From: Cliona cf. orientalis
Lineage: Eukaryota; Porifera; Demospongiae; Clionaida; Clionaidae
Length of the DNA stretch: 64,000 nucleotides
Assembly: GCA_963930775.1 (NCBI GenBank)
Contig: OZ005697.1
Coordinates: forward strand, 5,850,292-5,914,291
Direction: 5' to 3'
Part shown: positions 55,701 to 64,000 of the stretch, one piece after another
Position numbering within the stretch: position 1 is the stretch's first letter
Layout: every line of letters begins with the position of its first letter
Position numbers and translations under genes: made by a program
The notes under the pieces: generated by a model
Seen by the model: only the letters and a program-made list of their open reading frames with translations
Databases searched by the model: none
What the model was told of the DNA's origin: nothing

Positions 55701-58700
55701 GGGCTGTAGCATAGATTTAGTTTGCTTATAGCTAATCACTCTTGATCATGGTTTAATAGATTCTTGCGCTCACTTTGCATCGTGTTGCATGGTGAGGAAG
55801 AAGGCCGATGTGAAGAGGCCACAAATGATGGCAGAGACAAGCGCAAGTGGTAGAAAGGAATAAGACACAACCTATAGCATAGTATGATATTAGTAGGCAA
55901 CATATGCACCGTAGATCTGGAAATTTTCGTGTAAAGAAACTTTCGTATGATAAATTTTCGTGCAAACACTTTTTCGTAGGAACGACCCCTTACCGCATAG
56001 TGCATTTCAATTTTCGTAAGATTAATTTTCTTAGCCGCCATCGACTATACGAAAATATTTTTACAAACGAAAATTCCAGATTTACGGTATACAATCATAA
56101 TAATAATAGTATGGTGGCTAGCATGTTGAATGTCAACATCTGTAGAAGATGTGTACTAAAACTAGCCACGTGTATGCCTAATTCAGTCCACTATAATGAT
56201 GATGATAACTATAATTATTATTATAGCTACATAGTATAATAATACATACTATTTATAGCTAAGACCATTATTATTAAATATGTACTCGCTCCTACATACA
56301 CGGCATGATTGTCATAAGAGAACTTACGGCCAAGTACCAGGTAGAAAGGACAATGAAAGTGATCCAAAAATTTTTAAACAGAGACCAGAGTTCCACCTTG
56401 CGATCCTGCATAATTAAATTTATCACACATGTGCATGAAGGACTTGCATAATACTACAGCCCTTGCATTTTAGTTAATGTATGTTAATGAAAGTACTCGT
56501 GATCAAGTGTAAATTAAAACCATCGGGGGTGTTGACATTCTAGATCTATCACTTACAGTTTTTGCATGGATCAAGCATATATATATATAACAAAGCATGG
56601 TAGTTTTGACATCCAAACCAAAGGACCGTTATAACCATCTCACTCATTGTCTGCTCAGGCAAACTTAGCTAATCTCAGCAAAAGGCAGAGCCGTTTACTA
56701 AGTCCTATATACATTCCAGAAAAATTACCAGGCCTGTTTTGAAGGGAGTGAATCCTTGAAAGAGTGAAACTGCCATGAAACAGCCTCCAAGAACTACCGA
56801 GCACAAACACCATGCCAATTATTGCATTCTTATAGAATTATACATGTCATATTGGGTCTCGGTACTGTACAATGCTAGGCCAGGTAATAGCTACATTTCA
56901 ATCTTTACAATACTTTCAAACATAATATAATTTATAAGCTGATCATACATGAAAAAGCTGCCTATAGCTAATTCCCAAAAATTGCTCATTCAATTTGCTT
57001 CTAGATACATTTGTACCTACAATACTCGAAAAAAATGCCAGCTTCATCAACAACTATCTGGTCAAAATTAGTGTAGCTTTCGTTTTGGATCCCATTATTG
57101 TGCAAATATCTGAAACTCTGACGCACTGAAATAATGTGATCCCTATAGCTGCTGGTACATCAGATTCTATAAAATTCAGAATAACCTTGACTTTGCTATA
57201 ATATTGCCCTATAGCTATAATACTATACCAGGTTGTTATCCTTGAGGTGCTTATTCACTCTTTCCTTCAATGTACGATAGAACTGCCTGTGTACACATAG
57301 TATCATTAATTTTGTTACCCTGGCAAAATTCAATGTTGCCCTGCAAACTCACCCCATCTCCGGAAAGACAGGAAATTCATTATCGACCAGCTCACCAACA
57401 TAGTACTTATCCAAGACACTACATGTATGCATGGGATAATGGATATTATGGAGAATAAATCCTTGATTCTCAATAAATCTGAGACAATGAAAACTTGACC
57501 CACTTAGCCACTTCAGTGTTGTGATAGGACTCAAACACTTGGGTAATGTCTCTCCCAGCAGCACAGAGAATCTGGTCCACTCCACCGGGGTGTTTCCGCA
57601 TGAACAAACTCACATCATATACCTAAAGAATTAATTAACAAGCTTGAAGTTAATTATTATAGGTGATTATCTGCATCAGTTATTAGTTAATGAATTAAAG
57701 GACAAATATACAAGCAGCTTCTCTTAAAAAGGACCACTTGGGCAAATTTTAAGCAAAGAACAGTCATCCACCTGACCGATGCTAATATCAGTTGTTTGTA
57801 CCAAATTTCAGACAATATATTATTATAATTAGTTCCCTCATTGATGTTGGGAGCACCAGATTTGGAATAGTGTCATAATAATAATGACCATTTACCCTTG
57901 CTGTCATTGGCCAAAATGTTTTAGCCGACAATGTTCAATTGATGTAATAATTCAATAGATTACTCATATTAAAAAGGCAGCAGGAGCACATCAGGTGGGA
58001 GCAACTTGGCGATGTCCTCTCTCAATCCAGGTATGGAGAGTTGTTTGTAATGCTGCTAAATCCAGTAACTAAGGGTGCATCAACTACTGCACCTTGTGTT
58101 GATCATTGTTCTTGAAATGCCGATATTGCTAATGCCTTTGGTGACAAGCTTCACAGTTCTCTTGAACTCTGGTAACTCTTCTCACCCTCTTCTCGCTAAT
58201 ATTGAAAGCTCTCTCCCCTCCTCTGACTTAGCTTCAATTTCTGTGTCCCCTCATACTGTTTCCGAGGCTCTATTGCATCTTAGTAAACCCAACAACTCAG
58301 ATGGTACATTACTTTTGTCTAATCAATTTATCTTTGCATCCACTTCCTTTATCCATCTGCTCTCCAAAGGTTCACAGCTATGCTTCGTCATGGTTATGTC
58401 CCTAAGTATGTCAGAGAGTGTGTATTGCAGCAATTTTCAAACCTGGAAAAGATCCTTCTGACTCAGACATGCAGTTATTGGCCAATTGCTCTCGCACCCA
58501 CTCTATAAGTCAGATCTTTGAATGGACCATCTTAATTGATTACAGATCGGCATTTTCTACCTCTTCCTTATAATTTGGCTTCAAGCAGGGCTTGTCAACT
58601 CAGCTTTATACTCTCATCAAGAATGTCATTGCTCATTGTAACGTCTGATCAATCATTCTAGTGATTTAGCTAATATGAGCAAAGCTTTTGACTGAGTCAA

Positions 58701-60182
58701 TTATTCCATTCTAGAGCTTTTTGCAATTGATAGACTACTTCAGCGTGATTTATATCCTGTCGTCACTAGAGCTCTTCTCAATTGGTACTCTGACCAGAAT
58801 GTTTGTGTATCCTGGAATTGTCAATTTTCTAATAAAAATTTTCTGTTCCAATGGGCCGGGTACATCAGGGTGGAGTACTTTTTCTTATCTTGTATTCACG
58901 TACTGTTTATATTGATGATTTACTGACTGGGCTGACTCAGAAAAAAGGTGTCGGTTGTTACTGGAACAATCGATTTGTGGGTGCTCTATGCTATGCTGAT
59001 GATATTGCTCTCCTTGCGCCATCTCCTGCTACTCTTCGCTCGATGCTTGTCAACTCTTCCTTTCGCGGCATCCTCTTGTATCCTATTTTTAATGCAAGTA
59101 AGACCCAACTTGTTCATTTCTCACGCACTTGTTCTTCATAATTATTGTTCTCCTGCTAGTTTTTTCTTCGATGGTTTGGAGCTCACTCAGCCAAACACTT
59201 ATAGGTCATTTACTTTCCTTTAACAAGCTCTCTGATACTGATAATATTGTTAGAGTGAAGAAAGATCTTCAAGATTAGCAAAGCTAACTACATGCTCCAC
59301 TCATTCTCTCCCTGCAACCCACTTATTAAAACTAAGCTATTTGACAGTTTTTACCTATCCCTTTATGGTTCAGCTCTTTGGTTTTCTTCCTCTCCTGAAC
59401 TAAGATCGTTTAAGGTTATGTTCAACAATATTATCCTCCATAGGATTTGGTCTCTCCCTCGTATGTGTCATACTGGCATAGTTCATTGTACAGCTCAACT
59501 CAACCTTTAGCTTGTATAATATTGTTGTTTGGAGATCATCCAAGCTTCTGTCTGCAGCTCTGAAGCCTCAATCTTCGCTGGTTCGTAATGTGTTCAGAGC
59601 TCAACCCTTACTTACACAAGCCTAGGTTATAGCTCAATTTATGGCTCCTGTCATAAGAAGATCTATACACAGATCAAGACATTCTTTGTGCAAACTTTAC
59701 TAATTCGAGGTGTCAGACTTGCACCAGACCAGAACTCACATTTAAGTGAAGAAATAGTTTATGTCTATAGCCTAACATTTCACTTTCTTACTATACTTAT
59801 CTCCCTAATATCTTTAATTTATGCTGCATCTATGGTGGTGTGTTGATCAAATCAATAATAATAATAATAATGTATCCAGCGCTGTGGAAAGGGAGGGATC
59901 TGGGTTCGAGACTATAATATTATTCTAATTTGCTATATTAAATTTATAGTTCACACTAGAGGCTCCATCACTGTCTGTACGCATGACTAGACTATAGTAG
60001 CTACTGTTAGTGCAGCCGCTCACCTTACCACGGTAGGCAATGTGTGCATTATGAGGCTCGTTTAGCCTGCTCAGTTCCTTCCAGGTGAATTTACGAGGGA
60101 CTCCGAAGAGTGATCCACTGCCGCTGTTGGCGTGATTGCCATGATTTAGCGCTATCACGTCCTGAGCTGAAAGAGATGTCAT
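52756..60182 (-). CDS. Cytochrome b5-fused front-end fatty acid desaturase, 14 exons
   Basis: Adds a double bond between an existing one and the carboxyl end of fatty acyl chains at the ER, using its own cytochrome b5 as electron donor. Exons (right to left): 60182-60024, 57622-57495, 57418-57353, 57286-57229, 56405-56328, 55871-55774, 55566-55470, 55204-55139, 54811-54722, 54626-54572, 54508-54390, 54041-53961, 53864-53815, 53029-52756; 1,419 nt, 472 aa, all phases consistent. The b5 domain has MRKHPGGVDQI (heme HPGG) and SYHN. His boxes: QHDANH (HxxxH), HNLGHH (HxxxHH) and NHQTAHHLFP (QxxHH, the front-end type). Length is normal for the family. Regiospecificity (delta-5, delta-6 or other) cannot be read from sequence. 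Exon 12 (VNIVSDVAFSLLLGN) is the least conserved call. Intron 1 holds a dead LINE. Confidence 0.93.
55907..56089. repeat. MITE with ACCGTA ends in desaturase intron 5
   Basis: Left ACCGTAGATCTGGAAATTTT, right AAAATTCCAGATTTACGGTA; the interior repeats TTTTCGT boxes in both directions. It is 183 bp. Confidence 0.85.
58060..59520 (+). pseudogene. Non-LTR retrotransposon reverse transcriptase, degraded
   Basis: Lies in desaturase intron 1 on the opposite strand. Readable parts: HTVSEALLHLSKPNNSDG, a WPIALAPTL-like segment, RVHQGGVLFLILYSRTVYID, and the catalytic box LCYADDIALLAPSPATLRSM followed by FNASKTQLVHFSRT. The ORF is split by many stops and frameshifts. The YADD motif and surrounding pattern fit a CR1/Jockey-like LINE. 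Confidence 0.8.
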
Positions 60183-60673
60183 TGTTGGTGTGCAGATCCG
60201 ATGATACTATCTTGGCAGAGTGGCCCTGAAGGCAGGTTTTATCGCAATATACGTTTTCAGGAATTTCCTCGCTCAGCGCACAAGCCAATAGGTCAAAATG
60301 CTATTTGGTACAGGAAATTCGGGAAACAAACGCGGTGCTTTGGGTTCGCGCATGCGCAAAAATTTGAAACTCGCCGCAGCGGTCGGCTGCGGTAGCGAAT
60401 GCTACACTGACTGTATAACACAAGAAAAAAATCTCCTTTATAGCGAAGACCTACTATGTCGCATGATCTGGTAACGAGTTGCTCTAGGTTTAACATATTA
60501 AAGTTACAACATCAAGGCGGTCGTTAGTAATCTTGGAGTGGACCCTTCTACCGTTAGCAGGCAAGTCTTCACTGTACATTCCGAGACTCGGCACCGCTGA
60601 GGCGAGTTTCAAATTTTGCGCATGCGCGAACCCGAAGCACGGCGTTTGTTTCAAGATTCCCCAAACTTAGATA
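60183..60673. other. 5' flank of the desaturase gene; inverted GC-rich motif pair
   Basis: TTCGCGCATGCGCAAAAATT near 60346 recurs inverted as AATTTTGCGCATGCGCGAA near 60609, about 260 bp apart, with TTTGAAACTCGCC / GGCGAGTTTCAAA next to them. The pair bounds 60305-60660 as a possible short TIR element. No gene seen. Confidence 0.55.
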
Positions 60674-61065
60674 TACCGTAGAATCCCGCGATTACTCCCC
60701 CCCCCCCCCCCCCCCCCCCCCCCTTTGTGCAGCTAGCACTGGGCAACAGTGGGGAGGGGGCTTATAGTTATACGTGGGATAGTAATACATTTCCGTGTGA
60801 CGACCATTACCGACCGTCGAATGCCACGCGGGCGCGCGATCTCGGTACTTTCTCTGGCTGTTTATTGGGCAAAATTCGAGAAAAACAGCAAAGTAAGGCA
60901 TACAAATAGCTAGTTTACTAGCTGTAGCTACTGTTTTTATTGGCTTATAGACTTAATTTTACAGTCAGGGAGGGGTGCTTAATATATGCGAGATAAAACT
61001 ACCTATGCAGTAACTTGAGCCAAAAATGCAGGGGGGAGGGGGCGTAATCGTGGGATTCTACGGTA
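60674..61065. repeat. MITE family C, complete copy
   Basis: Left TACCGTAGAATCCCGCGATT, right GTGGGATTCTACGGTA: terminal inverted repeats with TA at each end, 392 bp. A poly-C run of about 23 follows the left TIR and GGGGGCG precedes the right TIR. The interior matches 5945-6235 (GTGTGACGACCATTACCGA, TACTGTTTTTATTGGCTT). Confidence 0.9.
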
Positions 61066-61295
61066 GTGTTTACTCCGTGCGCATGCGCAAGGGGTTAAGT
61101 ACAATCGGTCGCGTCGTCGTTGTTGTTGTCGTTACTCGCACAAAAATCGCCATCTCTCGATGCCTAGGCACCTAAGCGACTCGTAAGCACAACGAATCAG
61201 TCGCATTTGGCGAAAAACGGGCTTCCGCAGCCAGTGTGCTTCGAATCCGAGGGGCATGGTCCATGCACGAGCGTCACAAATGGTGCCTTTTTTTT

Positions 61296-61795
61296 GTTAC
61301 GCAGTGGCTACTGATCCGGCAGCCGGACGACCTTTGCCAACGCTATAGATCCGGCAAAAATGCTTAGAAAATTTTCAGAAAAAAGGAGCTAGAAAAAAAA
61401 CGAAAGTAAATAGGACAAGCTGGATTCGAACCCCGTACCATCGGCTCCAGAACCCAGATACGCCACCACTGCCGCCGCTGCTGGAACCCATTTTTTCACG
61501 ATTATATACAACAAACAACAATGATACTAGTATAGTACATCACTAACCCTGCTAACCATACCGTAGCCGAAACCCAACTCTACCCTGCCGAACTAACCCT
61601 GCTAACCATACCGTACCCAACCGTACCTACCTACGGTAACCCTGCCGAACTAACCCTGCTAACCATACTATAGCCGAAATCCAGCTAGTCCTACCTACCA
61701 TGGAATGTATAGTTCTATGTATATTATATAGCCGGCAGTCCCAGCCCCCTTCGGGGGGCTGGGACTGCTGCCGGATCAATAGCCACTGCGTTTTT
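61296..61795. repeat. Inserted fold-back element with tRNA-like box and short tandem repeats
   Basis: TIRs CGCAGTGGCTACTGATCCGG and CCGGATCAATAGCCACTGCG. Contents: a minus-strand tRNA-like B box (GGTTCGAATCC near 61425-61437), repeated CTAACCCTGCTAACCATACC units at 61545-61670, and a CCCAGCCCCCTTCGGGGGGC hairpin at 61740-61768. It interrupts a family B repeat. Confidence 0.75.
61420..61475 (-). other. tRNA-derived (SINE-like) internal promoter remnant
   Basis: On the minus strand TGGCGTATCTGG (A-box-like, one mismatch) is followed about 20 bp later by a perfect B box GGTTCGAATCC. The acceptor stem does not pair, so this is not a tRNA gene; it is better read as a SINE head. Confidence 0.45.
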
Positions 61796-62240
61796 CGTTA
61801 ACTTATATAATTACATGTAGATCTAGCCTTCGTAACCACGCCTATCGACAGTGCCCACTCAATGCATTATGCCTTATGCTTCCTGCTCATGCGCATAACT
61901 GTATTAGATGTGGGTATAATTCATTATTGAGAGTATGCCCACGTCTTTTATATTGTTAATGATGTAATACAACAGCTATTGCTTTAAGTGCTACCGGGAT
62001 TGACTTCCAATCCATAATCAACATGTGTTCTAACTGGCATTACTGTGTTATGCAATCACTTAGAGTATGTTTTGTGTGTGCATGCTAGCTATCACGTACA
62101 TGACTTGATGGGCAATAGTATATAAATTGAGTGTAGCTAATTTTATATAGCTAGCATTGTGTGTATGCATGACAGTTGAATAAATAACTTTCAGTGTGGC
62201 TAATCAGATCGAGATGTTATTGCATGGGCGTCGCACCCGG

Positions 62241-62264
62241 GGGGGGGGGGGGGGGGGGGGGGGG
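62241..62264 (+). repeat. Poly-G tract
   Basis: About 24 G, followed by GGGTCAGGGGGCTATGCCCC, a short hairpin also seen in similar form near 9291-9308. Confidence 0.9.
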
Positions 62265-62469
62265 CGGGTCAGGGGGCTATGCCCCCACTTTTCATGACCG
62301 GATACACCCACTTTAGATTATGCCATAGAATAAGCTGACCTTACCCGTCTATATGAACGTTTTGCCTGAAAACTAGACTGCTTTCATCTGTGCTTGAGTT
62401 GATAGCAGCTTCTGTCTGCCCTACAGTCGTCCCCGCTGCTTTTGCTCGTTAAGTTCAGTGCTAATCACG

Positions 62470-63690
62470 AACTCGTTTCCCATTAATTAGTGGGCGTGGC
62501 TATAAATTTGGCGCGCGTACTGTTACTTGACCCTTGCCCCCTCACCTTCCAATTGCTTCCGATGCCTATGTATTGAATTATAGAGTGCCTTATAATTGTA
62601 GTTACTTCAGTTATCTTCCTGTGCGTGCATGCTACTTGTACTGCCACTCCTTCAGCTTACAATATTATTCCCTGCCATGGGAACGTTAAGGTAGCATTAA
62701 AGTGCGTGGGCGTGAGGTGGGGGATATGACACCTAAACCACATCAAAGTCATTAGTGAGGTGCATGTTGTGTAACCACGCCCTTTTAATTGCACAGGTCT
62801 CAGGGGTGTGGCTGCTAGAGCCGGAAGTGTTCATTTAATATCCTCCATGGACCGGAAGCCGAGCCGGAAGGGAGGGGCCAGGCCACGCCCAAAACAGCCC
62901 CACCCTGTTCCCCAAGGACCACCATTCTCAATCAAGTGCCTACTAACCACCGGATGTCCACCGGAAGCCCACAATCAATCCCAATTAAAACACACAGCTT
63001 CCTCAAGGCCAAAACACACACAAACACTTGGAGGCCGTTCTGCCACACCGCCCACGCAAGAGCTCACCTCATTTCCTGTGTGGGCGGAGTAACAACACGT
63101 CATCGCAACCACATCCGCTTCAAACCATCGTCAGCTTCCGTCCAGCCGTACGGTCCCGATCCCCTCCATCGCACCGCCGTACAGTGCCTCATTAACAGAC
63201 ATGGCCTCACCTTTGACCTCCTGCCACGCCCCCAAGCCTCCTCGCGGGGTTCAAAGGTCACCACCGCTTCCGGGACACGCCCACCTATCGCCGAGGCCAA
63301 GTCCCAGGTGCCGATATCCAAGCACTGGCCCGTGAAGCCACGCCCAATCGGAAGCAATAAAACCTGCATTAACGCACACGCACACACTCCACACAGTGCC
63401 AGGAACACGCCCACATGCTTAATTAGGCCTAATAAGGCTTTTTTTTTTTTTTTTTTGTCGTTGCGGTTAATAGTTAAGAAAGAATGCTTTGATCTTGCTT
63501 TGAAGTGGGCAATTACCGGTGTTTTCTTCAGGGGCCACTTCCGGTCGCTAATTACACGCGCATAATCATCCCTGGCCGATTCTAGACACGCCCACCTTCG
63601 ACCAAAAGCACTCGTATGGCCTCTTCGGCCACGCCCCTTCACGATTCGCTAATTGAATTAGCCAATCCTGACGCTCACGCCCACGCACCC
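62470..63690. promoter_or_regulatory. C-rich block with clustered CACGCCC and CCGGAAG motifs
   Basis: At least eleven CACGCCC/GGGCGTG (KLF/SP-like) and six CCGGAAG/CTTCCGG (ETS-like) occurrences within 1.2 kb. The plus strand is strongly C-rich and G-poor from 62870 to 63430. Open frames on both strands here look compositional, with no recognisable domain. A cis-regulatory cluster or a diverged repeat are both possible. A run of 18 T lies at 63440-63457. Confidence 0.4.
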
Positions 63691-64000
63691 TTAATTCCTA
63701 CTATAGTAATAGTGAAAAGTTCAAAACATATTATTATTATGCATCCTGATTGGTAAAGGGTACGTAGGATTCAAAAGATGATAGAAGGCTACGTAATGAG
63801 TACTGCCATGGCACGTTTAATTAAAGAAGAATAATTATTATTCTTCCAGTTTATTCTAGCATTTCAATAACATTATGAGTTGCTCAATCACAATTTTGGA
63901 AAATTGATGCCATGCAGGCTATGGTCATAAGCTCTTTGATAATAGGTAGGATCATGTCATGATCAAAAGATCCTAATGGTTTCACTTTGCTGTATCATCT
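63691..64000. other. No gene recognised
   Basis: AT-rich sequence at the right edge; nothing supported. Confidence 0.4.

Larger units (their letters stand above)
61073..61915 (-). repeat. Repeat family B, reversed copy split by a nested element
   Basis: Begins with the reversed right-end signature (TACTCCGTGCGCATGCGCAA then GGGGTTAA, ACAATCGGTCG, GCACAAAAATCGCC) and resumes after 61795 with CCTATCGACAGTGCCCACT, CAATGCATTATGCC and TGCTCATGCGCA, which match the interior of 46185-46735 in reverse. The middle is another element (61296-61795). Confidence 0.65.

Noticed and set aside
56729-56812. Open minus-strand segment (LGGCFMAVSLFQGFTPFKTGL) between desaturase exons 4 and 5
   Set aside because: Exons 4 and 5 already join in phase and match the family. 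The segment lacks a suitable acceptor and would add an unexpected insert.
59870-59915. GGGTTCGAGACT as a tRNA B box
   Set aside because: No A box at proper spacing and no cloverleaf; low-information match.
62936-63565. Long plus-strand ORF of 209 codons, with a 180-codon ORF on the other strand
   Set aside because: The C-rich, low-G composition explains the lack of stops. The translations are low complexity, run through a poly-T tract, and show no domain.

Overview
The window is eukaryotic nuclear DNA, most likely from a marine demosponge. It carries spliced animal-type genes with many short GT-AG introns, a MAN2C1-type cytosolic alpha-mannosidase, a cytochrome-b5-fused front-end desaturase, a cAMP-receptor-like 7TM protein, a single-exon Cys-rich multipass membrane protein of a style I associate with sponge genomes, and very dense TA-flanked MITEs and fold-back elements. 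The assignment to sponge is an inference from gene style; no marker gene proves it.

Layout. 1-195: 5' part of a 7TM receptor gene running off the left edge (minus strand). About 0.2-6.8 kb: no gene, repeats only. 6.8-13.1 kb (minus): a ten-exon gene whose reading frame joins a pogo/Tigger-type transposase (HTH + DDE) to tandemly duplicated basic exons, a Ulp1-type cysteine protease and a PHD finger; every intron is phase 1, and one frameshift lies in a G run. 13.1-18.1 kb: repeats, including a MITE carrying a RecQ-like helicase fragment. 18.1-19.4 kb (minus): an intact 7TM receptor, paralogous to the fragment at the left edge. It stands head-to-head with MAN2C1 (plus, 19,480-47,103), which I could resolve into 31 in-frame exons coding for about 1,050 aa. 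Intron 16 of that gene is 13.4 kb and is filled with a Ginger1-like DNA transposon with long TIRs (integrase + Ulp1 protease remnants), a second Ulp1/PHD relic, a truncated Tigger-type fragment, and a DIRS/gypsy-like retroelement that is itself interrupted by a MITE with a target duplication. 48.2-50.0 kb (plus): the Cys-rich polytopic membrane protein. 52.8-60.2 kb (minus): a 14-exon, 472-aa cytochrome b5/front-end fatty-acid desaturase with all three His boxes, holding a dead LINE in intron 1 and a MITE in intron 5. 60.2-64 kb: MITEs, a nested insertion, and a C-rich block rich in CACGCCC and CCGGAAG motifs.

The host genes do not form one pathway: the mannosidase handles free oligosaccharides in the cytosol, the desaturase acts on lipids at the ER, and the two membrane proteins are orphan surface proteins. 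The common thread is mobile DNA. Three separate loci carry Ulp1-type protease sequence next to transposase/integrase or PHD sequence, and at least six MITE or fold-back families can be defined inside this one window. All splice models were built by eye from consensus sites, phase continuity and family knowledge; no transcript or database was available.
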